This document shows, piece after piece, positions 54,828-64,000 of a stretch of DNA of 64,000 bases (positions within the stretch are counted from its first letter, which is position 1; each line of letters begins with the position of its first letter). Origin of the DNA: an uncultured Granulosicoccus sp. (GTDB lineage: Bacteria; Pseudomonadota; Gammaproteobacteria; Granulosicoccales; Granulosicoccaceae); contig CANLNQ010000014.1 of NCBI GenBank assembly GCA_947492525.1, positions 140,088-204,087 of the forward strand, written 5' to 3'. The translations under genes were made by a program, and so were the position numbers. The notes under the pieces were generated by a model. It was not told the DNA's origin and did not search any database. It worked only from the letters and a program-made list of their open reading frames with translations.

Positions 54828-55738
54828 GCGCATATCTGGTATCAATGGCCACCTACGCTGGCTTTTTCATTATTCTTGCCCTGGCCCTGAACCTGCAATG
54901 GGGGTTGACCGGCATGGTCAACTTCGGAATTGCCGGGTTCTATGCCCTCGGTGCCTATACGTCGGGGTTGCTGTCGGCGAAGGCTGGTTGGCCACTTGGA
55001 ATGAGCATACCCATGGCCATTGCCGCGGGTTTTGCCGCGGGCGGTCTGGTGGCACTGCTGTCAATGCGCTTGCGAGAAGACTTCCTTGCCATTGTCACGC
55101 TGGGTGTCGGTGAAGTCATCCGTCTGGTTGTGTTGAACGAAGATCAGATCACCGAGGGTCCTCGAGGCTTGCGCATCGAAGCCCAGCCCTTTCAATCGTT
55201 GATAGCGCCTGAGAACTACCCGGTGTTCTATCTGGGATTTGTTGCCTTTTTTGTCGCCATTACCTACTGGATCTGCGAGCGCATTCGCAAGGCCCCCATG
55301 GGACGTACCTTGCGCGCCATACGCGAAGATGATGTGGTTGCCGGCGTGCTGGGCAAGAACGTGTTTCGTCATCGCATCCAGATCTTCGCCATTGGTGGTG
55401 GTTTCATGGGCCTGGCGGGTGCGCTGTATGCGCATTACTCGCAGAACATCAGTCCGGAAGTCTTCATGCCCACGGTGGCCATGTTCATCTGGATGTCGGT
55501 GATCGTCGGTGGCGCAGGCAACAACCGAGGTCTGCTGATCGGTGCGGGGACGGTGATCATGTTCCTGGAAGGCACCCGGTTTTTCGGGGACGTCCTGCCA
55601 TGGCTGGATGCAGAGACCATGAGTTCCGTGCGCATCATCACCATCGGGCTGCTTCTGATTGTCACCTTGCGTCTGCGCCCCCGAGGGCTGCTACCCGAAC
55701 CGAAATTTACCTACACCAAAGACAAGATCGCTGGATAA
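54824..55738 (+). CDS. Branched-chain-type ABC transporter permease (LivM)
   Basis: LivM-type permease, 304 residues: LQWGLTGMVNFGIAGFYALG, the cytoplasmic loop GRTLRAIREDDVVAGVLGKN and the usual end LRLRPRGLLPEPKF. Pairs with LivH to form the channel. Confidence 0.92.
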   Translation: MSAYLVSMATYAGFFIILALALNLQWGLTGMVNFGIAGFYALGAYTSGLLSAKAGWPLGMSIPMAIAAGFAAGGLVALLSMRLREDFLAIVTLGVGEVIRLVVLNEDQITEGPRGLRIEAQPFQSLIAPENYPVFYLGFVAFFVAITYWICERIRKAPMGRTLRAIREDDVVAGVLGKNVFRHRIQIFAIGGGFMGLAGALYAHYSQNISPEVFMPTVAMFIWMSVIVGGAGNNRGLLIGAGTVIMFLEGTRFFGDVLPWLDAETMSSVRIITIGLLLIVTLRLRPRGLLPEPKFTYTKDKIAG

Positions 55739-55759
55739 CCTGAAAAGGAGATAGACAAG

Positions 55760-56968
55760 ATGAGCTTTCACATGAATCGCCGTAGCTTCCTGGCAGCAAG
55801 TACTGCCGCACTCTTGGTCCCCACCATCCTGCGGGCTCAGGAGAGTGACATTGCCATTGGTTCCCTGACGCCCAATACCGGTGGAGGTGCGCCTTTCGGC
55901 CCGAACATCACCGCAGCACACAAACGGGTGGTGGATGCGGTCAATGCCGCAGGTGGCATTCTCGGTCGGCAAGTGCGCTTGTTTCAGGAGAATTCCGAGA
56001 CCAACCCTGAGACCGCCGTGCGGGCCGCTGACAAGCTGATCAATGTCAATGGCGTGTGCGCCATAGTTGGCACTTTCTCATCCTCGGTGACGCTGGGTAT
56101 CATGCCCAAATGCCAGGCGGCTAATGTCGTGCAAATGTGTACCTCATCTTCGTCGGATATTCCGGTTGCTGATGAAAAGGGCCTGGTTTTCAACTTCCAG
56201 CCCTTGTCACCGATCTGGGGGCGTGCCATCGGTGAACTGGTCAAGTCCAGAGGCATCGAGACGTTTGGTTTGATGGCGCTGAACAACGACTTTACTCGCT
56301 CCATGATGGATGGCTTCATCGAGATCGTCGGCCAGGATGCGCTGCTGAACGAGCCGTTCTACTACAACGCGCAGCAATCGAGTTACCGCTCGGAAGTCAC
56401 TCAGCTGATCGAGAAGAACCCACAGGCTGTATTCGTTCCATCCTACGTCACCGACTTCACGGCCGTCTACAAGGAGCTGTACCGCCAGGGCTACGAAGGC
56501 ACGGTCATCACCACCTCTTTGTCCACCGGGCCGCAGTTCAAGGAGGCCATCGGTGGAGCCGCCGAGGGTATCGTTCACGGATTTCCGGTTCCCGCCATCA
56601 ATTCCCCAGCCTACAAGGAATATCTGGTGGAAGCCGGGCTTGAGGCATCCGATTCCGTGCAACATCCGTTTGGAACAGCAGGTCGTGATCAGCTGACCAC
56701 CCTGTTACTGGCGATTGAAAAGGCTGGTAGCACGGCGGGGCCGGATATTGCCAAAGCCGTGTGGGAGGTAACCACCGGCGAGGGCAAGACGACCGTCTAC
56801 AATCTGGCTGATGGCCTGGCGGCGCTACGTGCGGGCAAGGAAATCAACTATTCCGGAGCCTCCGGTTCAATCGAATTCGATGAAGAAGGCATGGTCTTGG
56901 GCCGAGATTTTCAGCTGTCAGAGATTCGTGACGGCGAAGATGTTGTCATCGAACGCCTCGAATACTAA
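55760..56968 (+). CDS. Branched-chain-type ABC transporter substrate-binding protein (LivK type), Tat signal
   Basis: Periplasmic binding protein, 402 residues. The signal has a twin-arginine motif (NRRSFLAAS) and likely cleaves before QESDIAIG. The body fits the Leu/Ile/Val-binding family (LTPNTGGGAPFGPNI, AAGGILGRQVRLFQEN). AAGGAG stands about nine bases before the ATG. The ligand need not be an amino acid: LivK-type receptors also bind amides, urea and aromatic acids. A strong hairpin follows the gene. Confidence 0.9.
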   Translation: MSFHMNRRSFLAASTAALLVPTILRAQESDIAIGSLTPNTGGGAPFGPNITAAHKRVVDAVNAAGGILGRQVRLFQENSETNPETAVRAADKLINVNGVCAIVGTFSSSVTLGIMPKCQAANVVQMCTSSSSDIPVADEKGLVFNFQPLSPIWGRAIGELVKSRGIETFGLMALNNDFTRSMMDGFIEIVGQDALLNEPFYYNAQQSSYRSEVTQLIEKNPQAVFVPSYVTDFTAVYKELYRQGYEGTVITTSLSTGPQFKEAIGGAAEGIVHGFPVPAINSPAYKEYLVEAGLEASDSVQHPFGTAGRDQLTTLLLAIEKAGSTAGPDIAKAVWEVTTGEGKTTVYNLADGLAALRAGKEINYSGASGSIEFDEEGMVLGRDFQLSEIRDGEDVVIERLEY

Positions 56969-56976
56969 GAAGCAAC

Positions 56977-57004
56977 CGGGGAGCGCAGTTGGTGTCGCTC
57001 CCCG
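56977..57004 (+). terminator. Hairpin after the livK-type gene
   Basis: CGGGGAGCG (56977-56985) and CGCTCCCCG (56996-57004) give a perfect 9-bp stem with a 10-nt loop, 8 bases after the stop and 24 bases before the next gene. As there is no T-run, it may protect the mRNA of the binding-protein gene or attenuate the two downstream genes. Confidence 0.6.
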
Positions 57005-57028
57005 CACTTGAAACCAGGAGTCTGAATA

Positions 57029-57574
57029 ATGGCACGTGTCAGTGATGTTGATGTTTCGCAGGTACCCGAGGATGTACGTCCGATTTACGAGCGTTATGCT
57101 CGTGAGTACGGTCCGTTTCTGAATCAGGTGCGCGTGTTTGCTCATCGCCCGGCGGCATTGAAACACATCATGGGTTTGCTTCTGGAGTTGCATGACGATG
57201 CGATTCTGTCCAAGCGCTATCTGGAAATTGCACTGGTTGTGGTGTCCACTATCAATCGCTGCGAATACTGTATCGCGCACCACGCTCCGCGGGCGCTGGA
57301 GCACGGCCTCAGTGCGGCGGCCATTGACGACATTCTGGGCGAAGCGCCAGATGGGTTTGATGAGCTGGATAGGCTGGTGCGCGATTATGCAGTGCAGGTG
57401 ACCAATGATTTCAACAGAATGCGCGACGGCGTTTTCATCGAGTTGAAAAAGCATTTCAGCGAGGAGCAGATTGTCGAGTTGACACTGCGAATTGCCCTGT
57501 GTGGCTTCTTCAATCGCTTCAATGATGCCTTGCAGATCGAAATGGAAGAGGGGGTAGAGCGCACCCTCATCTGA
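57029..57574 (+). CDS. AhpD-like carboxymuconolactone decarboxylase family protein
   Basis: CMD/AhpD family protein, 181 residues. The redox motif CxxCxxxH is present as C78-E-Y-C81-I-A-H-H85, as in AhpD peroxidase-related proteins. It lies downstream of livK after the hairpin, 20 bases before the MBL-fold gene. It might process or detoxify the imported substrate; its reaction cannot be told. Confidence 0.85.
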   Translation: MARVSDVDVSQVPEDVRPIYERYAREYGPFLNQVRVFAHRPAALKHIMGLLLELHDDAILSKRYLEIALVVVSTINRCEYCIAHHAPRALEHGLSAAAIDDILGEAPDGFDELDRLVRDYAVQVTNDFNRMRDGVFIELKKHFSEEQIVELTLRIALCGFFNRFNDALQIEMEEGVERTLI

Positions 57575-57593
57575 GGCACGCCCGGACAACATC

Positions 57594-58502
57594 ATGAGAG
57601 ATCGTAGCAAGGAAGGTCTTTGGGCCTGGAAACAAAGCGAAAACAACAACCGGATGATCGCTCTCCAGAGTGGAGAGCAATCGCAGGAATCAAGGGCGGA
57701 TGCCATCAAGCTGGCGTATTTTGGTGGTTCCTGCTTCCGAATCACCACGCCTTCGGGCCTGTCGCTGATGATCGATCCCTGGCGCAATCCGCCATGGGGT
57801 GGTTGGGATTGGTACCTCTACGATTTCCCGCGTTGCGAGGTGGATATCGGCCTGTCAACGCATGCGCACTTCGATCACGACAATCTGCATTCGCTGCACG
57901 CCAGTACGCTGCTCGATAGACTGGTTGGGCGGTTCGAGTTTGCTGATGCAGTAATATCCGGTATTGCAGACAAACACGTCTCGGACTCCACTCATGGCGT
58001 ATACGACTGGGCGGGCTTGACGCGAAAGCTGACAGCGATGGAAACGGTCCCTCCCGACAACTGGCGATCGTTTGACAACTCCATACTCGTCATCGAAACA
58101 GCCGGTCTACGTATCCTGCATTGGGGCGACAACCGACCCAACCCACCCGAGGCCGTCTGGGATGCCTTGGGTGAGATCGATATAGCGTTATTGCCGATCG
58201 ATGGTTCACAACATGTGCTGAGTTACGAGCAGATTGAGCATGTGCGCGACAGACTGCACGCGCGAATCACCATTCCTCATCATTACTTCGTCTGGAACGT
58301 GACGCATCGCGCGTCCACCTTGTTGCCACCGGATGAATGGATGGCCAGTCAGCCAGATGCCCACTACACGGATGCCGGCGAAATTGTCTTGAGTGTTGAT
58401 CAGGTGAAGTCGGCCACCAATCAGGCTTTATGCTTTGGCGAAAAAGTCGCATTCGATCCTGGTGCAGAACTTGCCGGAAAAGCGCAAGCTGCAGGGGCGT
58501 AG
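57594..58502 (+). CDS. Metallo-beta-lactamase fold hydrolase (UlaG-like)
   Basis: MBL-fold metallo-hydrolase of about 302 residues. Metal motif THAHFDHDN (HxHxDH) and later IPIDGSQHVLSYEQ-type and TIPHHYFVWN stretches resemble UlaG/RomA-type lactonases and N-acyl hydrolases. The start is uncertain: ATG at 57594 or 57654, neither with a clear ribosome site. End of the tetR-liv operon; a lactone or amide hydrolase for the imported compound is plausible. Confidence 0.83.
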   Translation: MRDRSKEGLWAWKQSENNNRMIALQSGEQSQESRADAIKLAYFGGSCFRITTPSGLSLMIDPWRNPPWGGWDWYLYDFPRCEVDIGLSTHAHFDHDNLHSLHASTLLDRLVGRFEFADAVISGIADKHVSDSTHGVYDWAGLTRKLTAMETVPPDNWRSFDNSILVIETAGLRILHWGDNRPNPPEAVWDALGEIDIALLPIDGSQHVLSYEQIEHVRDRLHARITIPHHYFVWNVTHRASTLLPPDEWMASQPDAHYTDAGEIVLSVDQVKSATNQALCFGEKVAFDPGAELAGKAQAAGA

Positions 58503-58537
58503 TTAGTTCTCTCGCTCAGGGTTCCCACAGGATTGAA

Positions 58538-58562
58538 GTCAGCAGCCCGTTCTGCGGCTGAC
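58538..58562 (+). terminator. Weak hairpin after the MBL-fold gene
   Basis: GTCAGC (58538-58543) and GCTGAC (58557-58562) pair, with two further inner GC pairs. No T-run follows; listed only as a possible 3' end of the operon. Confidence 0.35.
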
Positions 58563-58644
58563 ACGCAATCAACAGCTTCAGTAATGAGTTTGTGTTGTAT
58601 GCTGCCACCATAGCCCATCAAGTTGAATCAGGGGGTAAGTACCA

Positions 58645-59370
58645 GTGTTCGTGGTTACCGGCGCAACCTCAGGCATAGGTCACGCCACCGCACAGGCACT
58701 CGCAGCTCGCGGTCATCCAGTCATGGCTGTCGGGCGATGTGTGGAAGCTTTGCGCCGGCTGGCTGATTCCCACCCGGAAGGCATTCAAACCACTTGCGCC
58801 GATCTTTCAACGGACGCAGGGGTCAATGTCGTGGTCGAAGCGCTTCAACCCTGTGCGAAAATCGATGGGCTCGTACACGCAGCTGGCTCTGCCGTACCGT
58901 TGGGCAGTTATCAGGATTTCAACGCTGAGGACTTGTCGCATCATATGGCGGTTCACGTTGCCGCTCCGGTTGCGCTGAACAATTGTTTGCGGGATAAACT
59001 GCAAGGCACACGGATCGTGTATCTGGACTCCTACTCGGCGAACTCGCCTCGCGTCGGCTGGAGCACGTACTCCATCGTCAAGGCCGCAGCTCGAATGGCC
59101 GCACGTGCAGCTGCCGCCGAAATGGGCGAATCGACAGTCATACGTGTCTTTCCGGGAGCAGTGAGAACACCCTTGGTGGAAACCGTGCTGGCGTCCACGG
59201 CTCCCAGCGAAACAACGGAGGCCTTCAGAAAAATCCAGGCAGAGGGAAAGATGGCCGAAGCAGCAGAGCTTGGTGAGTATCTCGCTGACATACTGCTCCG
59301 CGCGAGCGAAGAACAGATATGCATTCGTGAGAGCTGGGATTTCAACAACCCTGAGGACCGGATATTCTGA
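58645..59370 (+). CDS. SDR family oxidoreductase
   Basis: Short-chain dehydrogenase, 241 residues: NAD(P) site TGATSGIGHATAQALA, active-site Ser and Tyr-x-x-x-Lys in STYSIVKAAARMA. It is somewhat shorter than the 250-260 residue norm and ends differently from classical SDRs (EEQICIRESWDFNNPEDRIF). The GTG at 58645 follows GGGGGT by eight bases. The stop shares a base with the next ATG (TGATG). Substrate unknown. Confidence 0.87.
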   Translation: MFVVTGATSGIGHATAQALAARGHPVMAVGRCVEALRRLADSHPEGIQTTCADLSTDAGVNVVVEALQPCAKIDGLVHAAGSAVPLGSYQDFNAEDLSHHMAVHVAAPVALNNCLRDKLQGTRIVYLDSYSANSPRVGWSTYSIVKAAARMAARAAAAEMGESTVIRVFPGAVRTPLVETVLASTAPSETTEAFRKIQAEGKMAEAAELGEYLADILLRASEEQICIRESWDFNNPEDRIF

Positions 59371-59969
59371 TGAAATATCTCTGGCTTGCGGTCTTCTTTC
59401 TGGTACTTGTCTGGTCGGGGTATCAACCCAATGAACCCTACACCTGGGTGTTGGAGGTTGCTCCAGCGGTTGTGGGCCTGGCAGTCCTGATCAAGACGCG
59501 CAAATCCTTCCCACTGACGTCATTGGTCTACGGCCTAATCCTTGTCCATTGTGTGATCCTGATGGTGGGAGGTCACTACACGTATGCTGAAGTCCCACTT
59601 TTCGACTGGATACGCGATGCCACGGGAGGGGACAGAAACAACTATGACAAGCTCGGGCACTTTGCGCAGGGCTTTGTACCCGCCATGATTGCGCGGGAAA
59701 TCATTCTCCGAAAACATCTTGTCAATGGAGAATTCTGGGTCAACTTCTTCAGCGTCTGCTTTTGTCTGGCATTCAGCGCTTTCTATGAGTTGATCGAATG
59801 GTGGGTAGCGCTGCTGTCAGGTAACAGTGCAGAGGCCTTCCTTGGCACGCAGGGGTATATCTGGGACACCCAGTCCGATATGTTGATGGCTCTTGTCGGG
59901 GCGTTGGTAGCTGTCGTCACGCTGCGTCGCTGGCACGATCGGCTATTGTCCATGCTCGGGGACGACTGA
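59370..59969 (+). CDS. DUF2238 (YjdF-like) membrane protein
   Basis: Integral membrane protein of the DUF2238/YjdF family, 199 residues with about six hydrophobic segments. The conserved NNYDKLGHFAQGFVPAM and SAFYELIEWWVALLSG blocks, with Asp/His/Glu inside the membrane, are typical. No function is known. Translationally coupled to the SDR upstream. Confidence 0.87.
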   Translation: MKYLWLAVFFLVLVWSGYQPNEPYTWVLEVAPAVVGLAVLIKTRKSFPLTSLVYGLILVHCVILMVGGHYTYAEVPLFDWIRDATGGDRNNYDKLGHFAQGFVPAMIAREIILRKHLVNGEFWVNFFSVCFCLAFSAFYELIEWWVALLSGNSAEAFLGTQGYIWDTQSDMLMALVGALVAVVTLRRWHDRLLSMLGDD

Positions 59970-59985
59970 GAGTAACCAGCAACTT

Positions 59986-60873
59986 TCAGTCGTCATGCTC
60001 TGCAAAGAACGACAGTGTTCTCTCAAGCATGGCGTCCAGAGTGTCGGTGTCGGAGAAGACATTGAACACATGATCCATCTCTGCCGACCATAATTCTTCT
60101 GGCCCTTCATGTGCGGCTAGATAAGCCTCGGCAGCGTCGGGCAACACCGTGGTATCCAATGTTCCTTGGGTAACGAAAAGTGGCCCCGAATACCGCTCAA
60201 TCTCGGCCATCGGATCCATTTTCTCCAGACCGTGGAAGAAAGCACCATTGAGTGATACCTCCGGCCCCCAGGGAAGCTTCGTTACCAGAGTCTGGTCAAC
60301 CGCCGCCGCTTTACCAGCAGTCAAAAACTCCTCACCCAGAACGCTCCCATAGGTGGCGTTGATATTTCCCACAGCCTGCCACAATGCAACAGCGTCCGGC
60401 TTGCCGCTGCGCCCGGCTGCCGCCGCGGCCACAAGCCCACCCTGACTCCAGCCAATGACGTAAATGTCTTCACCATCGACCCTGTCGAGTGTCTCCAGGA
60501 AATCGATTGCCGCGATCGCGTCCTTGATCTGACCTTCCATGGTCGTAGATTCAAACGTAATGTCAGCGATGCTCTCACCTAAACCCCTGAAGTCTATACG
60601 CAGGCTTGCATAGCCGTTTTCGGCAAGCGTGTTCGCCGTGCGCACGAAGACACCTTCACCCGTGCTGGGAATGACCAGTTCGTCTCTGGTCCCTGTAAAG
60701 CCGTGCAATAGCAGAACTACAGGCGCAAGCTTGTCTCCAGGTAGTTGTAAAGTCGCCACCATGTTTTGGCCTTCGGATTGAAGGATGATTGTCGATTCAG
60801 AGGTTTTGGCAAGGGCGAAAGCGGGCAGGGTCAGGACGGTAAATGCAACTACGGTGAGAAGGAGTCTTTGCAT
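59986..60873 (-). CDS. Secreted alpha/beta hydrolase
   Basis: Alpha/beta hydrolase of about 295 residues with a signal peptide (hydrophobic 4-21, probable cleavage after ALA). The oxyanion block is VVLLLHGFTGTRDE and the nucleophile box GWSQGG has Ser143; DIYVIGWSQGG and the late His in EMDHVFNVF complete a likely triad. Similar to dienelactone/acyl-peptide hydrolase-like periplasmic esterases. The ATG at 60873 begins the signal peptide. Convergent with the DUF2238 gene. Confidence 0.85.
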   Translation of the reverse strand: MQRLLLTVVAFTVLTLPAFALAKTSESTIILQSEGQNMVATLQLPGDKLAPVVLLLHGFTGTRDELVIPSTGEGVFVRTANTLAENGYASLRIDFRGLGESIADITFESTTMEGQIKDAIAAIDFLETLDRVDGEDIYVIGWSQGGLVAAAAAGRSGKPDAVALWQAVGNINATYGSVLGEEFLTAGKAAAVDQTLVTKLPWGPEVSLNGAFFHGLEKMDPMAEIERYSGPLFVTQGTLDTTVLPDAAEAYLAAHEGPEELWSAEMDHVFNVFSDTDTLDAMLERTLSFFAEHDD

Positions 60874-61349
60874 GTTATTTTTTCGGCGATGGCTGAGTTC
60901 TGTCAGCATACTCCACCGTTGAAAAATATCCAAAAGTGATGAAAGTAGTGCCAGTACCTGCCGAGTACCGAATGGAGTTTCAGTTGGTGAGGTTCATTGG
61001 GGCCGGGGTTGAGCAGATACCCAGGCCGGCTCCCGTAGCTAGGTACGAAATCAAGCTGATGACCCAATAACTCAGCCCAGTGCGTTGATAGTCAATCGTA
61101 TTGACAGTCACTCATATTATTAGTCACTCTAACCTGATGAGAACTATCGGGTGTGATGTGCTGTGGTGCGATGCACTGTCACGGTAGAGATAGATTGAAT
61201 ACCCCGCTCATTGCGAACTCTGTGGATTGAATGTGCAATTCGAAAGGGTTCAAATCGACCCGTTCTTGAAGCTGTATAAATAAACAGTTTGTGGTTGCGA
61301 TATCGGTATGCAGATGGTAACTTGGAACCCTGGGTAATGGGAGCACATC
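60874..61349. other. Intergenic region before the HNH gene
   Basis: 475 bases without a gene, holding divergent promoters. Besides the LexA box it has a short palindrome TCAATCGTATTGA (61093-61105) and a direct repeat of AGTCACTC (61107-61114 and 61123-61130). Confidence 0.45.
61272..61287 (+). promoter_or_regulatory. LexA (SOS) box in front of the HNH endonuclease gene
   Basis: CTGTATAAATAAACAG matches the gammaproteobacterial LexA consensus CTGT-N8-ACAG exactly and has the AT-rich core usual for strong boxes. It covers a TATAAA -10-like element and lies 62 bases before the ATG at 61350, the right place for repression by LexA. Confidence 0.7.
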
Positions 61350-63146
61350 ATGGATGATTCAGGCAACTCTTCGAACGACTATGGGTTCGAAAATAATGCA
61401 ACCTATAGCAGCAGTAGCTCCGGGAAGGGCAAGCACAAGGCGCGCATTCCTCTTGGCATGAATTCCTTCGACGCGGATGCTCAACAGCGTTTTGGTCAGA
61501 GCGTTCGTCTGGCCATGGCCTTCATGGACGGCGCTGATATTCCGCTTGATAATGATGCTGGGCATACAGGTGATGACTGTGCCGACGATTGGGTGGAGCA
61601 TGATTCAGCTCCAGAATATGGGGATTCCCGGGTATGCGAGAACGATGCGGCTTCTATCGCGCATCGGTTGAAACAGCTGGGCCGAAATCAGGCATCGGGT
61701 ATGGCGGAACAGCTGGAACTGCTCGTACGCTTCGATGAACTGAAGGGGTGGGAGCTGTCCGGCTCCAGGCACTGTGTCGCCTGGATGAATTTCGAGCTGG
61801 GGATCAGTACGAAGCTTGGTTGGGAATATCTGCGCGTGGGGCGAAAATTACGCAGTTTGCCGATTACCACCGCACTGTTGCGGGATGGCAAACTCGGCTG
61901 GTCAATGGTACGGCTCCTATCAAGAGTGGCCGATGATGAGAACGAACGTGTGCTTTGCCATGCTGCGCTGGATGCCTCGGTGTCCGACGTGGAAAGATTG
62001 TGCAACGACTATCGGTGGCAGCAGGATCATGCGGGCGGTGGTGAAGAGCAGGAAAACATCAGAAGTCTGCAACAGATCGAAGCGCGTACCTTCAGTTGGC
62101 AAACTATTAGCAACGGCAATACACTCATAAAACTGGCATTGCCTCCGGAAGTAGCCCAGGCATTCCTGAAGTGTGTCGAGCAGGCGCTGGGACAGTTGGA
62201 AGAATCGGAAGACACCATGTCGCAACGCCGTGCTGATGCTGCGGTGCTGATGGCCGAGAACAGTTTGCAGTTTTCCGGCAGAGACATGGCAACCGCCGAT
62301 CGCTATCAAGTCATTGTTTCCGTGGATGCGGCGGAGCTGAGTAAGGAGTCTTCTTCGGCTTCTGTCGATCCGTCGAATAGCGTGGTCGATACCAGTTTGC
62401 CGAAGAAACGTCCACTCGTTCAAGGTGCCGGACCGATAGCCCGCGAAACTGCTCGTCGCATTGCCTGTGATTGCAGTGTATCCAGCGTGATACTCAGCAA
62501 TGGCGAACCTGTCGATATTGGCAGGAAGTCGCGCATGTGGTCCCCAGCCATGGCGAGAAGTATCAAGAGCCGGGATCAGCATTGTCAGTTCCCGGGTTGC
62601 ACCCAAACACGACATTTGCAGATTCACCACATTCATCATTGGGCGGATGGAGGGTCTACATGTGTAGACAATGGCGTTTGCCTTTGCTCTCATCACCATA
62701 CCCTGGTGCACGAGGGCGGGTACCGCATAGAGCGGGTAAACGAACTGTCAGGCGCTTCGGAAGAGCAGTTCGCTCGTCAGCAAAAGCCCGGGTGTGTTCA
62801 CGGTAGCGTGGAACATGAACTCCGCAATGATCGAGCATCTTTCAGTCAGGTCAGGCAATTGCTGCCAACACGATTCCGATTTCGCGTCGTGAATCGTGAT
62901 GGGCTGGATATACGCGATTTGCAGGGATTTGATCCAGAGCCAGCGGCTGAGTCTACACACGTAGACTCTACCTGCGAGCACACTTTTCACGGCAGTCCCA
63001 ACGACCCCACATACTCGGACAACACGCCGTTCGAAAAATGGTGGAGTGATGTGCAAGCAAGCTGTGAGGCGACAGACACTCTGGATAAAAATGGATCTGG
63101 CGTGGAGGAAGAGTGCGCGATATATGAGGTGGTTCGGTGCTGCTGA
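61350..63146 (+). CDS. DUF222 (13E12-type) HNH endonuclease
   Basis: Protein of 598 residues with an N-terminal DUF222 domain (about 110-360) and a C-terminal HNH nuclease (about 405-455: CQFPGC, HLQIHHIHHWADGGST, CLCSHHHTLVHEGGY). Cys residues around it form the zinc-binding part of the nuclease. GGGAGCAC precedes the ATG. DUF222-HNH proteins are abundant, in copies, in some bacteria and in mycobacterial 13E12 repeats, and are suspected mobile or defence nucleases. A perfect LexA box upstream predicts induction by DNA damage. Confidence 0.87.
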   Translation: MDDSGNSSNDYGFENNATYSSSSSGKGKHKARIPLGMNSFDADAQQRFGQSVRLAMAFMDGADIPLDNDAGHTGDDCADDWVEHDSAPEYGDSRVCENDAASIAHRLKQLGRNQASGMAEQLELLVRFDELKGWELSGSRHCVAWMNFELGISTKLGWEYLRVGRKLRSLPITTALLRDGKLGWSMVRLLSRVADDENERVLCHAALDASVSDVERLCNDYRWQQDHAGGGEEQENIRSLQQIEARTFSWQTISNGNTLIKLALPPEVAQAFLKCVEQALGQLEESEDTMSQRRADAAVLMAENSLQFSGRDMATADRYQVIVSVDAAELSKESSSASVDPSNSVVDTSLPKKRPLVQGAGPIARETARRIACDCSVSSVILSNGEPVDIGRKSRMWSPAMARSIKSRDQHCQFPGCTQTRHLQIHHIHHWADGGSTCVDNGVCLCSHHHTLVHEGGYRIERVNELSGASEEQFARQQKPGCVHGSVEHELRNDRASFSQVRQLLPTRFRFRVVNRDGLDIRDLQGFDPEPAAESTHVDSTCEHTFHGSPNDPTYSDNTPFEKWWSDVQASCEATDTLDKNGSGVEEECAIYEVVRCC

Positions 63147-63148
63147 TG

Positions 63149-63178
63149 TGCTGTCGACAGCAGCCGGACACCAAGCTG

Positions 63179-63191
<13 letters not shown>
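63149..63191. terminator. Tandem hairpins between convergent HNH and GH114 genes
   Basis: TGCTGTCGACAGCA (63149-63162) is a perfect 14-bp palindrome right after the HNH stop. A second hairpin pairs AAGCTGC (63173-63179) with GCAGCTT (63185-63191) and overlaps the GH114 stop. Together they may stop transcription from both sides; no T-run. Confidence 0.45.

Positions 63192-64000
<809 letters not shown>

Overview
The window looks like chromosomal DNA from a moderately GC-rich, heterotrophic, probably aquatic or marine gammaproteobacterium. The evidence is the mix of families: a PuuD/UraH/AllE purine pathway, the SpoVR-YeaH-PrkA stress module, MarC, YdjM, AI-2E and YjdF membrane proteins, many ABC and tripartite uptake systems, a CYP152 P450 and a CTGT-N8-ACAG LexA box. 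A Granulosicoccus-like relative is only a guess. No rRNA, tRNA, CRISPR array, phage or intact insertion sequence was seen.

Layout. 1-10.3 kb: housekeeping and envelope genes, namely a hybrid sensor kinase cut by the window edge, a PHB-depolymerase-like esterase, DUF4112, YdjM, AI-2E, a DUF3034 porin-like protein coupled to a lipoprotein globin, an MFS transporter, a RibD-like reductase, DUF3565 and MarC. 10.3-15.2 kb: a purine (urate to ureidoglycine) catabolic locus with a UraD-PuuE fusion facing uraH-puuD-allE and a GntR/FCD regulator, with a shared 11-bp operator-like motif. 15.2-20 kb: SpoVR, YeaH and PrkA in one operon. 20.5-34.6 kb: a large accessory catabolic island with a spermidine/putrescine-type ABC importer joined to an isochorismatase-like hydrolase and an unknown protein, a 2OG-Fe(II) oxygenase, and a second operon (THI5-type ABC importer, CodA-like deaminase, FAD oxidase, flavodoxin-fold reductase, creatininase-like amidohydrolase) with a RidA protein. 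It looks like an uncharacterised pathway for a nitrogen-rich small molecule.

34.9-43.8 kb: a CYP152 peroxygenase, then a five-gene gamma-butyrobetaine/L-carnitine to glycine betaine operon with its divergent CdhR-like regulator. A decayed second copy of the P450 3' end lies just past the regulator, so the carnitine block is bracketed by direct copies of that sequence. 43.8-45.6 kb: a scarred zone with a Pro-Glu-rich lipoprotein, an alcohol dehydrogenase remnant and an IS256-type transposase remnant. 45.6-51 kb: a tripartite tricarboxylate transporter operon with an SDR dehydrogenase, its own FadR-type regulator and a RraA-like aldolase. 51.8-58.5 kb: a TetR regulator heading a complete branched-chain-type ABC importer, an AhpD/CMD protein and a metallo-beta-lactamase-fold hydrolase. 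58.6-64 kb: an SDR, YjdF, a secreted alpha/beta hydrolase, a DUF222-HNH endonuclease under a LexA box, and the C-terminal part of a GH114 glycosidase with a (Pro-Glu)n linker that runs off the end.

Most operons show stop/start overlaps (ATGA, TGATG, GTGA), so co-transcription is well supported. Functions come from family recognition by reading; no database search was run.
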